Counted from the first letter of the stretch, positions 1 to 12,210 are shown. The stretch: 64,000 nucleotides of DNA from Sipunculus nudus (GCA_026874595.1 CM049313.1:42252659-42316658), one strand, 5' to 3'. Program-made: numbers and translations. Notes: generated by a model from the sequence alone, not told the origin.

Positions 1-586
1 GGCTTGGGGCGAGAAGTTATAAATAAGGGGCCGTGTTTTAGAGGAGAGAAATATTCCAGCGGACACAGAAGAGTGTAAGTCAGTTGTGGACCTTTTCTGA
101 TAAGTGCGGCAGATATAGATTTTCTTCTTTATTTGTGACGGATCTTATATAGTCTTCAGTTTGCGTTCGAGATTATAACATGAACTTCACTTTCCGATTA
201 CAAAGGATTTATTTTGTGAATGAACTGGACTGTTATCATCTAAAAAGATTTATGTGAACTGTTCATCTGGGTTGTACGTTATAAAGGAGTTGTCACTGTG
301 ACAGTGGTGGTATTAAGATACTGTACACTTTATTTATATACTTGTATTGATTTAAGGTTGTACTGTTGTTATAATGTGTAATTGTATTGATTTAGTGTAT
401 TGTAATGTTAGGATTGTTTTAAGAATAAATTATAATTATTTGTTAACAAAACACCACTGACTTCCTAATTCATTCCCTTAGACATTTCACGCTGCCTAGT
501 GTTACAGAATCTGATGTCTTTTTATCTCCATTAAAAACTTTATGTTTATCACGACTACGTGATCTGTTGAAATTAGGTTCGTAACA
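1..586 (+). mobile_element. Truncated LTR (gypsy-like), 5' end off the window
   Basis: Matches the inverse of the solo LTR at 59599-60412 along its length with indels. It has a TATA box (TATAAATA, 18-25), a polyadenylation signal AATAAA (424-429) and ends in GTAACA (581-586) followed by ATAT. No retrotransposon internal sequence or primer-binding site follows it, so it is a solo LTR or the 3' LTR of an element lying to the left. Confidence 0.7.
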
Positions 587-587
587 A

Positions 588-649
<62 letters not shown>

Positions 650-670
650 ATATATATATATATATATATT
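587..670. repeat. (TA)n microsatellite
   Basis: TA dinucleotides with one TGT interruption, starting at the LTR end and running to the SINE tail. Confidence 0.95.
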
Positions 671-674
671 GCTG

Positions 675-991
675 GTTTAACTGGGTACTATGTTCATCTG
701 CTTAATTCCATTCTACTTTCGGACTTTGTGACACGGAGAAAATACATGATGATTCTGGCGTTAGCCAGGCTACGAGTTGCACCGCACCTGCGGTTCCAGT
801 GTGAGTTATACCGAGGAACCTCCAATGGCGCACTTGTTTGTGAGTTAAATACGAAAGTGGTACAATTGAGTCTGCAGAGCACTCAACCCGGCAGGGACCA
901 ACCGTGAGAGATCTCAACGCATCTTGACTTAGATTCGAATTCACAATCTCCCGGCTCTGAGCCACGTGCTCTACTTGTAGACCAGAAAAAA
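675..991 (-). mobile_element. tRNA-derived SINE
   Basis: On the minus strand an A-box-like TGGTCTACAAG (984-974) is followed by GTAGAGC and, 43 nt on, a B-box-like AATTCGAATCT (941-931), the geometry of a tRNA gene. A non-tRNA body of about 250 bp follows and ends in the TA-rich tract at 670. Family not assigned. The open frames across it (694-965) are not genes. Confidence 0.6.
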
Positions 992-1427
992 AACTTAATA
1001 TTGATCACATATTTTGACACTGAAACAGATGCAGAGCTAAAAACCTAAGTTTAGATGAAAACCTTCCGACACGAACCATCAATTATATTTTGAAACTTCT
1101 GGATCTTATGACCATGTGATATAGTTGTTGCCATAGGTTGCAAGTCTCACTATGGTAGTATTATTTTTTAGGATGTTTATAACATCAAAAAACGATTCTG
1201 GCTGTTAAGAGCATTTAGTTCTAAAAAAGTATGCGGGTAACGTTCTTGACTCATACCTCAGACATATACCTCGTTCCTTCACTGCAACTTACTTTTCTAG
1301 TTATGATCTGAGAGTTTATTAAAACAGTGCTTTATTATATTAATTGGCATCCAATGTGTTACCACTGTGACTCACGTCTCAAAGTGTCTTGTCAAAAAGT
1401 CCAGGCCTGGCCCCGGTCTCTTTTTTG
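992..1427. other. No feature seen
   Basis: AT-rich sequence with no open frame, repeat or motif that I can support. Confidence 0.6.
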
Positions 1428-3052
1428 CAACAGACCCTTTGGCCATATTTAGTTAAAATTAAACCATTAATTCACGGACATACATGACTCAGATGACCCT
1501 TGGGCATGTTAAGTTAAAATATATCCATCCATTAATACACGGACAAATAAGACTCAGGTCACGTTTAGTGCAACAGGCCCCTCAGGTATGTTTAATTAAA
1601 ATATATCCATCCATTAATACTCGGACATATAAGACTCAGGTCACGTTTGGTGTACCAAAGCCCCTTGGGCATGTTTAATTAAAATATATCCATCCATCAA
1701 TACACGGACATATAAGACTCAGGTCACGTTTGGTGCAACAGGCCACTAGGGCATGTTTAATTAAAATATATCCATCCATTAATACACGGACAAATAAGAC
1801 TCAGGTCACGTTTAGTGCAACAGGCTCCTGGGGTATGTTTAATTAAAATATATCCATCCATTAATACACGGACAAATAAGACTCAGGTCACGTTTAGTGC
1901 AACAGGCCTCTTGGGTATGTTTAATTAAAATATATCCATCCATTAATACACGGACAAATAAGACTCAGGTCACGTTTAGTGCAACAGGCCCCTCAGGTAT
2001 GTTTAATTAAAATATATCCATCCATTAATACTCGGACATATAAGACTCAGGTCACGTTTGGTGTAACAAGCCCCTTGGGCATGTTTAATTAAAATATATC
2101 CATCCATCAATACACGGACATATAAGACTCAGGTCACGTTTGGTGCAACAGGCCACTAGGGCATGTTTAATTAAAATATATCCATCCATTAATACACGGA
2201 CAAATAAGACTCAGGTCACGTTTAGTGCAACAGGCCCCTGGGGTATGTTTAATTAAAATATATCCATCCATTAATACACGGACAAATAAGACTCAGGTCA
2301 CGTTTAGTGCAACAGGCCTCTTGGGTATGTTTAATTAAAATATATCCATCCATTAATACACGGAAAATAAGACTCTGGTCACGTTTAGTGCAACAAGCCC
2401 CTAGGGTATGTTTAATTAAAATATATCCATCCATCAATACACGGACATATAAGACTCAGGTCACGTTTGGTGCAACAGGCCACTAGGGCATGTTTAATTA
2501 AAATATATCCATCCATTAATACACGGACAAATAAGACTCAGGTCACGTTTAGTGCAACAGGCCCCTGGGGTATGTTTAATTAAAATATATCCATCCATTA
2601 ATACACGGACAAATAAGACTCAGGTCACGTTTAGTGCAACAGGCCTCTTGGGTATGTTTAATTAAAATATATCCATCCATTAATACACGGAAAATAAGAC
2701 TCTGGTCACGTTTAGTGCAACAAGCCCCTAGGGTATGTTTAATTAAAATATATCCATCCATTAATACACGGACAAATAAGACTCTGGTCACGTTTAGTGC
2801 AACAGGCCCCTTTGGCATGTTTAATTAAAATATATCCATCCATTAATACACGGACATATAAGACTCAGGTCACGTTTAGTGCAACAGGCCCCTAGGGTAT
2901 GTTTAATAAAAATATATCCATCCATTAATACACGGACACACATGACACAGGTCACGTTTTGTGCAACAGACACCTTGGGTATGTTTAATTAATATTAAAC
3001 CATTCATTTATTCACGGACACACATGACACAGGTCACGTTTAATGCAAAAGA
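1428..3052. repeat. 82-bp satellite array with higher-order units
   Basis: About 19-20 head-to-tail units of 82 bp; each contains ATATATCCATCCATTAATAC, CGGACA, GACTCAGGTCACGTTTAGTG and GCAACAGGCC. Variant units recur in order: the unit with GGCCACTAGG is at 1741, 2151 and 2478, that is 410 bp (five units) and then 327 bp (four units less one base) apart. Edge units (1428-1500, 2920-3052) are the most diverged, as expected for homogenised arrays. The open frames here arise from the repeat. Confidence 0.95.
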
Positions 3053-3175
3053 CCAATGTTACTGAGCTTGTAAGATTAAATCACCGATACTTTAATGGTC
3101 ATGTATGCAAAATTCTACATTGATAAATATAATTCGAGCACGTTTGGTAAGATTTAACCATCATTCATTCATATT

Positions 3176-4193
3176 AGCCCCATTTACACACGTTTTTCTG
3201 GAGCGCTCTACATCGTTTAGCGAATTCCCCCAGACGCGCCAGATTTCGAGGATTATTGGTTTGTAGCTCGCTACATTTTGACCACCGGTTTGAGTCGGTT
3301 CCAGATTGTAGCGCGCGCCAGATTGTAGGCGCGGCCTACATTTGTGCTTCGAACGTGTCTAAACAGAAGTGGTAAGACTCGGCTGTCATGTGAGTGGGAT
3401 CTATCAATACGCGCCAGGGAGAATCCAATCTAGACCTAGACTGGTACCCTGCTCTATTAAGGCCCTCAAGCCAAGCATAGAGACAGGCGTACAACGCCAT
3501 CTTAAGTACTCCCAGTTGCAACTCCTGACCTACCTGTAGACTAGTTCCAACTCCAGTTTGCACGCTCATACCGATTGTCATGGACGTTCACGCGATCCTG
3601 GCTGGTTATCCGTGAAGATTTCTTATAAAATTACTTTCTTTAGTTATTCATAGTTTCCAAATATTGAAAAATGAGTTGTTGCACAAAAATTGACTGATGG
3701 ATGTATAGATGATACGATATACTGAATATTTGATACTCCAATCTACATGGCATTGGTTTATTATCAATATCTATTAATCTAATTATAAATGTCACACGAA
3801 ATGTACAGCCAACTTTTGACAACTTCTCTGAGCAAACGAAATGCTTATTTTTCTCATATATAAATCATACTTGAGTTGGAACCAGTCTGCCGGGAGTCCT
3901 GAAGATGGCGTTGTACGCCCGTCTCTATGATTGGCTTAGAGCAGCGGTGTCATAATAGAGCGGGGTACCAGTCTAATCTAAACCTCGCTAGATTGCAGTC
4001 TTTATCAGCGAGTAAACGCAATGCAGATTCTAGGCCGGGCCAAAGTGCAATGCGGTCTAACTTGACAGGGTAGCGCGCTCTACAGGGTCATTTGGTTTGG
4101 CACTGTGTAAACGCAAGTTAAAAGGTAGCCCGCTCCAGATTTTTCTTGATTGGTCTAGCGCGCGCCACATTTTTCTAGTGTAAATTGGGCCAA
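3176..4193. mobile_element. Long-armed inverted-repeat (MITE/foldback-like) element
   Basis: Ends AGCCCCATTTACAC... and, on the other strand, GGCCCAATTTACAC.... Inverted arms of roughly 400 bp include GACTGGTACCC, GCTCTATTA, TAGAGAC and GCGTACAACGCCATCTT in both orientations (3441-3560 against 3885-3990), around a 300-bp centre. No transposase. Target duplication not clear. The 81-codon frame at 3336-3581 lies within one arm and is not a gene. Confidence 0.7.
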
Positions 4194-6566
4194 TGGTATA
4201 TCCTTCATAGCTCAATGCATCTTGGATTCAAGAAAATGTGCATCTGATTTAATTATTTAATTTATTTAAATTACTTTCAATTGATTGTCACTATTGTATA
4301 GCCAACATCATTGTCCATGGAACGGAACGTTTAAGGAGGAACTTGACCTCAGGGCTGTTGACTAATTACTAAACTATTGTTACGTACTTATATTTAACTT
4401 GGTATTATTGCTACCCGGAAATCTTCGATTTCGGCAAACATGTTGGTCAGTTCCGTACGTCTGTTTGTCTGCCAGTTTTTTTTTTTGTCTCAACTTTTTC
4501 TCCACCTTGTTGCAGCAATCGCTTTCAAACTTGCACGGTTGATTGATAATGTAAAGTCCTGGACGCCTGTTGATTTTGGTAAATAAAGGTCAAAGGTCAA
4601 GGTCAAGGTTGTCAATTCTTCTGAAAACGGAGTTTTCTTCATATCGTCGTCCAGAATCATCATAGCTGCATAAACTATACGCTCTTTACACAGCGCTTCA
4701 CAAACAGGCCAACTTCCTATATCGTAGGCGCGTTTTGTTTATACCTCGCATCCTGAATCACTACACCAGAGGGGAGCACTCTATTTTGGTCCAATCAGAT
4801 GAGACTCTGTGCTGGAAGACAAAACGGTTTACAAGCGAAGCGAGGGATAAACAAAGCTAATGTTGTTTATTTCGTTTTGTGTGATAGCTCATCGCCCCGG
4901 CAACCGTTTGAACCGGCAACAGGTTCAGAGAGAATGGCCCCCTCACGTGGTTTTCACATGTCGTTGGGTACATAGGATGCCTGGCCGGTGAGCTGTTATT
5001 CAAACGAAATGAAATAGTTTCTGTGCACACCTCGCTGGCTGGTTTCCGTTTTCATAGCATACGGATACATGGATACGCTTACATAGTCGTGATGTCATAA
5101 TCGATTCGGTTGATGATGCGAGAACGTATAGGGAGCAATAAAAATTCGACTATTTTTTACTAAGAGTAACCACTTGAGTCCACTTGAAGCGCGCTTAAAG
5201 CGCAGCCATGGGCGGAGCCATGATGCCTGTCGAGTGTTTTTTAACTGGCACTTGGTTGGCTGCCAGACTACTCCCGCCACCTTGTGTCTAAATGTATCAT
5301 AAACGGTCAAACCAGGCAGCGGGAAAATCAGTAACTTCTTTAGAAGCGCAAGATTTCCGCTGCCTCGGGAGCGTACATAAACTATAGCTAATTTTCTCTT
5401 TCTCTCTATAACCTTTTTTTTTCTGTTTGAACCAGTCTCAAATTTTCTTTAACCATGGTTACGCATTTTGGTGCAAACGTCATGATATTGGAAAATAACA
5501 GATTTTTTTTTTCAACTCTGTCAATTATAGAGCTAGCATGGTCTAGTTTTTTGCATCTTGTAACTCTTGAGATGTTCTTAGTGATTCAATTACAAGTCTC
5601 GCCAAATCTTGCACAATATCTCGTCAAATGAGATACTGCGAGGCTTTATTTATGATACCCTGGAGGCACACCAATGTTTTTTAGAAATCCTTTCGTAACT
5701 GGTAACCAGAAATAGTTTCTTCATTTTTCAATGGTGGTTGTTAGGTGGCGCTGCAAACGAAAGACTACAATATATTATTTTCTAGCAACATCGCCAAAAG
5801 TATCATTCATACCTACATAAACTATAGCTAATTTTGTTTTTCTTCACCTTCTCTATGAAATGTTTTAGTCATCTCTTGTCTCAGATGTGTAAGCGTGTCA
5901 GTATGTCTTTCTGTTTGTCTCTTATTGTCAGCTATTTCCGCTTGCTTGTTCCTTTGTCTGATATATGTAATTCTAAAGGCTTAACATCTCAGAAATTGCT
6001 CTGAAAGTCACACAAATAATAGAAAAAAAAGATCATATGTCTGTCTGTTTGTCTGTCTGTCATTTCTAATTCCGGCAAGCGCTCGACCTATGGTCGTCTT
6101 GTTTGATTGTTTTATTGTATTCATTCGGTCTTTGCTTTACGGACATCCCCCGAAGCCCACAGCACCGTTTCGGAAAAGGCTTACAGATCATTTTTATATT
6201 TCTAGCTTGTTATATCTTCCAGCATTTACAAACAAAATTTTAAGAAATCCATTTCGCTCAAAAATTCAAAGGTGTCACATTTACCCTTAAAACAGATTCA
6301 TAGACCTTTCTACGGCATGCACACGGTACATTACAGTCGTCTACTGTAAAAGTTTGTGTTCTAAGGCACCATTTTGGATGTTGTTAACTGAAACCATATA
6401 CATGCCAGAATCTACGATATTTATGCCTTTTTATAATTTGAGATATGACAAATACAATACGAACTGAAAAATACCAAATGCGGCTTTTTTTATTGATATT
6501 ACCAACCCGAACGGGTCGTCGATATGTAGCTTGTGTGGTGGGAAAAAGTGATCGCGTGGTACTCAC
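4194..6566. other. Region left of gene B exon 3: repeat debris
   Basis: No further gene B exon was recognised. It holds AGGTCA direct repeats (4587-4605), a short sequence ACATAAACTATAGCTAATTT present near 5375 and again near 5814, a (TGTC)n stretch at 6037-6061 and poly-T runs. These look like fragments of dispersed repeats. Confidence 0.5.
4587..4605 (+). promoter_or_regulatory. AGGTCA triplet (perfect DR1 plus DR0)
   Basis: AGGTCA-A-AGGTCA-AGGTCA. A one-base-spaced direct repeat is the classic RXR/HNF4-type nuclear receptor site. The sequence around it looks like a dispersed repeat, so function is doubtful. Confidence 0.4.
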
Positions 6567-6611
6567 GTGTCTCATCCAGACGCTTGTCTTCATCACCTGG
6601 CCCTTTAAATC
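6567..6611 (-). CDS. Gene B exon 3: 45-bp loop D exon
   Basis: Exactly 45 nt between acceptor TTGTAG and donor GTGAGT, in phase 0. Encodes [15 protein letters not shown], aligned with the 15-residue block of nAChR subunits that ends in NVWLRQ-like sequence. Length, phase and content all match the canonical third exon. Too short for an ORF search. Confidence 0.9.
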
Positions 6612-9600
6612 CTACAAATAAGAAAAAATCAGCAAACTATAAGATCTGGATAAAACCATGCTTATTTAATAAGGTACAGTTTAAGGAAAAGTTACGTACC
6701 TATTTAAGCTACATTTGTGGCTCGCTGATAGTCAGCATAATCTTTTTCAATACATCTACGTTTTTAGTTTTTTTGCTTGCTTCCATTAATCTGATTTGGC
6801 TCTTTAGTCATTAGGCGTATTCGACTGCAATTTTTGTGAAGTCAATTTAAGCTCCGCTTACCTGCTCAGTAACGAAAAAATGCTTCACGTAAAAGGACAA
6901 ATCAAATGACTTTCTGCTGCACGGAATATGGCTGCCCCGAAATACAGCATTACAAACTTACAGGCCTCGTTAGTAAAAGACTATGAAGAAATAATGGTTT
7001 ATTTTAGATCCTAGAGTATAAAAAGCACTTAGTATCTCACTTCATATAGCTGACCTAAAACAAATAGTCAAATATTTTCGCTGATAAAAACAATAAGTGT
7101 TAGTGGCTTTCACAAACAACGAAACTGGTCCTATTTTTCCTCAACATTTGAGACCTGTTTTGTTTCACATGATAACCACTAGGTGGTGTTGACTCTAATT
7201 GAAGGTACAATTACATTGAAGCTTCAGGTTAAGGTTAATGTAGATGTTTCAGCACATGCTTTCGGCTGTGCATGGCTTGAGCTGAAATAAAGGAGAAACA
7301 GCCGTGCTGTTCATGTCCAAAGGCGGGTTTTATTAATTTTTTATTCGGAGAATTCGAGAAAAATAAGCTTAATATGGTCCGTTCCACCAAGCTGTGTCTT
7401 CATGTTTTTTTTCAGGATAATTTGATATTTTTCAATAATTTACTTGAAAACTGCACATTAGAGTGACAACCTAATATGACAGTTAAGAATTTTACAGTAC
7501 AGCTCCAGTTTATGTTTCACAACTGTTTGGTCTCTTCCTGATGATCTGACAGATCGGCTGTGTCCCTGCATGAGTAGCCATCTTTGTTTAAGCTGGTTAT
7601 ATTTTTTTAGTGTTTACATGACATCATTCAATCAGCAATTGACTGCAACAAGTGGGTCTTATATGTTGTAAAATATAGACTGATTTCTTATAATTTTAAA
7701 TCATTATGTTTCTTAAAGAAGGTTTGAAGGGGGAATGTATTTACCTTATTGAAAATTAGGTCTTTTATTCCTGTACCCAACACAATCAGGTCTTTCCTTG
7801 AAATGTAACAAATAACATTTTTATAGCATAAAAGCAGAGGGACATGAGGGGAATGAAACGAACAATAGCAAAAAACACATCAAGACTTTGGCTATCCCCT
7901 ATTCATCCACTTAAACTGCTCAATTACAACCTAAGTTGCAAAAAGGTTTCTACGCCTTCTCTTCCCATAACCACCATCAGTTTCACTGTATGACTACCCC
8001 ACCTTCAAAATCGTATCTGTACCCATGCCTGCTTTCTATACCGATGCATGTTTTACGGCATACGTCGTGTTCAGAAATTAATATATTTTGGAAATACTAT
8101 TTGAATTGGACATAACATTTGATAGCAGTGAACCAACCAATTTTCATGCATTTATAACATACCATCATTACTATTTCTCTGACCGCCAGACCAATTTTGA
8201 CTCTAACATGGTCGGTTCCTTTTTCCACTGGGCGCGACAGCGGGTTGTATTCCTTGAAGAGATCCACCATTAGTTGTTCTTGGTCAGTCATGGAAGCGGC
8301 TGAAATAAACCAAAAAAATATTAACTTAGAATATGTAGTGTCAGCCTACATGAATACCTCCGCAAGGTGTTCTGACAAAACTATCCTTTGTTGTACCATT
8401 GCAATGGTTCATCACAGGGTTCACATCCTCTAATACAAACGATCCGATTTTCGATACAGAAATAAATCCAGAAACATAAATTTGAGATCTTGCAAAACAA
8501 ATCTTGTCGTTTTTAATCCCAGAAACATTTTCGGACACGTCCACTGGTACGGACTGTATTTTCTGACTCCGCTGAATTGATTATGAGGAAACACCGTCTA
8601 TGACCTCTTTCTGCTCCGATATGCTTCTGTCCGTAGTGAAGTAACAGAGGATGGTTCATATTAGCAGGACGTCATCGGTTTGTCAATCAGGTTTGTTATA
8701 TATGTACTGTCACACAAACTTTGGATGTATTGATCGTACATTTTACTGCAAGGTAAGGTCATTAATTCATTCAGACAATATGGGAATACCTTAGCCAAAA
8801 AATGATATACTAACTTGAATGAGAGAAAATTAGTATTATAAGAAATGTGGACACGGGAAGACCTTTAATCCGTTCCATCCCCTTATGTTAATCTGTTATT
8901 TGGTAGGAAAATTGTTATTATAGTCCGTACCACTTCCCCTGTCTCTCTGATTTTTCGCGATTATCTCCACATGAGACAAACTTGACAAACAAAATTAGCA
9001 CCAATTGCAGAAACAGGAAAATGCGTAATGCTTGGTACCCTACAAGCTTATGATATAAATATTATTACCTTTACGGCCTCTATGATTCATGGCGTCTCTT
9101 ACATGTTACCATTATTTAAATTCTCTTCGGATATGGATAAGAAGTAATGTGACGTAACAGTGAAACGTGTGCAAGAGGAGAATACAAGTCTCACTCTTAA
9201 CAGGGGGCGGCAGATCTTCATTATTGACCGCCTCTAAATGGGTTCCTCTTTGTGCGTATTATGACGTGATGACTTTTCCCTGCCATGCCCATTTCACAGA
9301 TTGTTGGTTAGATGTCGCTAAAGAATAGAGTTGTTTCTCATAAAATAGGTTTAAGTAGGAAAATGACATAAGGTAGGCTATTAAAAAATTAGTCAATTAC
9401 ACATTTTCCTCTTTGTACCCTGGGTGCAAAAAGTTTTGGCGTTCTATGACTTGCAACAATATATTCGCGATAATAAAAGAGTGGACACGGGTGTTGGAAC
9501 GCACTATTGTTACATTGGGGGGGGGGGGGGGGTTGTTATGTAAAGTAGATGATTAAAGGTATAATTTCCAACAATGTAAATAAATAACTACCTTAACTAC

Positions 9601-10017
9601 CTTATAAAATAAATACCTGCTACATTATTTAAAAACAAAAAACAAAAATTAAATATGCGAAATCAGTCTAAATTTTACAACATACCGGACACACTTATGG
9701 CGGTGAAGGTCATTGGTCACAAACACCCTCAGTTAACTTCTAATTGGATGATGTCAAGTAAACATACAAAAAAGTGACCAGCCAAAACAAAGATGGCTAC
9801 TCTTGCAGGGACATATCTGGTGTGAGATCATTGTAAAGAGTCCAAAAGGTTGTGAACCATAAACTGAAAATTTATTGTAATATTCTTGACTCCAAAGGTC
9901 CGTGAACTACAGTAGACCAGTAAAGATTTTACAGATCTATCGAATATAGTCACCAACGTACTCCTTATACTATTATGATAGGATATTACGCGCATTATAC
10001 CGGGCTGAACGAAATGG

Positions 10018-10082
<65 letters not shown>

Positions 10083-11273
10083 TAAAACGCCGTTTTCCGA
10101 AAGCGTCGGGGGACAAGCTTTCCCTTCGGAAAAACGAATTTTCGCGAAATCGGTCAGGGGTCAAGCGGCAATTTCGTTAGACAGTTAATAATCAATTTGA
10201 CGCAATTTCACTTAGGGAACTCCGTGTGTTTTTTTTTCGACCTGCGTAATTGCCATAAAAAAATATCGGATCTATTGCAGAGTTTGATAGGTATAGATAG
10301 AAACAGTTTTACCTGTTTTTAGGAAACGTGTGTGCCCTTTTTTCAACAAATTCACCGGAGTGAAATGTGAAATGACATCGATGTTGCTGAAGTTCCTTTA
10401 ACTGCCAACAGGCAGCACAAGCAAAATGAGTGAATGGCAAGGGATATAAGTTTTTGATCGATCATAGAGCATACTTTTTAAAATGGATAATTTGTAATTT
10501 TCAGATCGAGCGTAGGTACAAACTTATCGAATACCCTAGCCGATATCGCATAATAATCTTTCTGACTTTGTTTCATAAGATTGATTTTTTTTTAACATCT
10601 GGATGTTGGCAGGCTTGTCACCGCGGTCGAGCAAAGCGTAACGCCATCGGTTTCCTCCTTGACTCCATGTCTCTATCAAGTGACAGCAAGACGATTGTGT
10701 TTTAGTGATGTTCTTCTTGACAAAGTGAAACGATGAATAAGCTGAATAACATATAGTTTTAAGTAGATTTAATTGCTCTTTGGAATGAACTGTTCATTTG
10801 TATGGCCAGGCCCGCATGCTTTGGCCTCGCACATAAAACCTTTCCGAGCACAGCGATGTATGAATGATACCTCACCAATGTCAATGCGAGGTCTGACATC
10901 CCAGCCCAAGCCAATGAACTATGCTTGCTTGAGTACAAACGAGATATGGTTGATAACCCACAAATGCTTAGAATCAACTGCTCTGCTGTTTTCTGAGGGT
11001 ATAAGGAGCCTATAGCTTTTGGGGACCAGCTGTAGTTTCACACCTTTGCATGGCGACAACATCGGCCGAGAACTAATAAATTAAGGTCACCACTGGGCTT
11101 AAACACAAGACTGCAGGCTCTTATGACTCGTAATTACAAAAAAAAATTATTTGAAGTATTTATATGCTTGAAAAATATTTCGTAAATACGAATTTATTTT
11201 CGGTTCCCGATTAAAATTTCGGAAAAACTAATTTTCAGAAATTCGGCAATCGGAAAAACGGCGCTCTACTGTG

Positions 11274-11336
<63 letters not shown>

Positions 11337-11343
11337 GTATGTA

Positions 11344-11393
<50 letters not shown>

Positions 11394-12089
11394 GGTACAG
11401 TGCCTAACAGTGCTTCTACTATACCCTACTATTAACAAAATAATAATATTTTATCATTCGTATTGATTATATATGGGAAAATAAGCGTCATTCCTTGGCT
11501 TATTTTCTTGACGCGATATGTGTACACGTCGTCATTGACAATATACCAAATGTGGGTTCATCATAAAACATAAATTGATCAGCTAAAACACGTAATAAAA
11601 TGTGGCTTCACTGCCTAATAGACTTTTACTATATTTTAATATAAATTATATATAATAGTGTTTTATAGATAAGAAATATGCAGAAAAAATATGCGTCACT
11701 TCTTGACTTATTTTTCGGTACATCTTCGGCGGACCCATTGACAATAATATTTAAAGTGGGTTCGCTTTGCACATAATAAATCAGGGTACACAGAGAGAAA
11801 TGTTGACGTCCTTAAACGATAAATTTGTGGGTTTACTAGTAAAGTGTTCATAACGCACTGAATCCGCATTTTCTGTTTAAAATGTGGGTTCACTTGTTGT
11901 TTAAGACCGTAAAAGGTGAGCTCCGTATAATTCACTTGTACCTTATATACCGAATAAGTCTACATCACAGTTCATGTTTGCAGTATTTATTTCAAACGTT
12001 TATTCCATATGACGGGGTGGGTAATGGTAAATTTACTTACCATATGAGATGAAAGCTAATAAGATCCAAGATATTATGTGTATTTTCAT
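6567..12089 (-). CDS. Gene B: nicotinic acetylcholine receptor-type subunit, 5' exons only
   Basis: Three coding exons (12041-12089, 8163-8299, 6567-6611) join in one frame of 77 codons. They give a signal peptide, the N-terminal alpha-helix and loop ([34 protein letters not shown]), and the loop D strand [11 protein letters not shown] with its Trp. This matches the start of nAChR/Cys-loop subunits, and the borders fall where vertebrate nAChR genes have them (exon 2/3 in phase 0; exon 3 exactly 45 bp). A pentameric ligand-gated channel subunit in the neuronal or muscle plasma membrane is the expected product. The Cys-loop, loops A-C and TM1-4 are not in the window, so ligand and ion selectivity cannot be told. 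I searched 1-6560 for the next exon (W-x-P-D motif) and did not see it. Confidence 0.85.
6612..8162 (-). other. Gene B intron 2 with a dispersed repeat copy
   Basis: 1,551-bp intron. Positions about 7370-7750 are a copy of a repeat also found at about 27560-28000 (same strand) and, inverted, at about 9690-9900. The rest shows nothing. Confidence 0.6.
7370..7750 (+). repeat. Dispersed repeat, copy 1
   Basis: Shares long blocks with 27560-28000, for example CTCCAGTTTATGTTTCACAA, TGTCCCTG(C/T)ATGAGTA and TTAACATGACATCAT-like stretches. Type not recognised; no terminal repeats seen. Confidence 0.7.
8163..8299 (-). CDS. Gene B exon 2: nAChR N-terminal helix and beta1
   Basis: 137 nt, acceptor TTTATTTCAG, donor GTATGT, phase 1 to 0. 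The sequence [16 protein letters not shown]...[13 protein letters not shown] is the conserved LFxxYNxLxRPV...V.V..GL...(Q/E)I block of nAChR subunits. Confidence 0.92.
9690..9900 (-). repeat. Dispersed repeat, copy 3 (inverted, partial)
   Basis: Reverse complement carries the same order of blocks as copies 1 and 2: CAGTTTATGGTTCACAACC, ATGATCT, GTCCCTGCAAGAGTAGCC and TTTACTTGACATCATCC. Lies in gene B intron 1. Confidence 0.65.
10021..10079. repeat. (TA)n microsatellite, left of TIR element
   Basis: Uninterrupted TA run that abuts the left end of the pogo-like element. Confidence 0.95.
10080..11271. mobile_element. Pogo/Tigger-like TIR element, non-autonomous
   Basis: Left end CAGTAAAACGCCGTTTTCCG and right end (reverse strand) CAGTAGAGCGCCGTTTTTCC form inverted termini. 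CAGT ends and a TA target are usual for pogo/Tigger-type Tc1-mariner elements. Both sides are (TA)n, so the insertion split a microsatellite and the TA duplication cannot be placed exactly. Repeats of TTCGGAAAAAC occur inside both ends. No transposase frame seen in 1,192 bp. Confidence 0.65.
11276..11390. repeat. (TA)n microsatellite, right of TIR element
   Basis: Two TA runs split by TGTATGTATTCA. Confidence 0.95.
12041..12089 (-). CDS. Gene B exon 1: start and signal peptide
   Basis: 49 nt: ATG plus 15 codons ([16 protein letters not shown]) and one base, then the donor GTAAGT. Hydrophobic core typical of a signal peptide. The single leftover G completes a GCC Ala codon with exon 2. A TATA box and a CRE-like palindrome lie upstream. 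Confidence 0.8.
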
Positions 12090-12210
12090 GGCGTACAATA
12101 TGTTTGTTCTTCTTTATGTGAGCTACTGCTGTCGGAGCCAAATGAAAATTGTACCCGTTTATGTTATCAATGAAATGCACCTATGGTGGGATGCGCTCCA
12201 TGGTTACTAC

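Noticed and set aside
1484-2828. Open frames with repeated CLIKIYPSINTRT-like peptides
   Set aside because: Translation of the 82-bp satellite in shifting frames.
3336-3581. 81-codon minus-strand frame
   Set aside because: Lies within one arm of an inverted-repeat element; the other arm repeats the sequence with indels.
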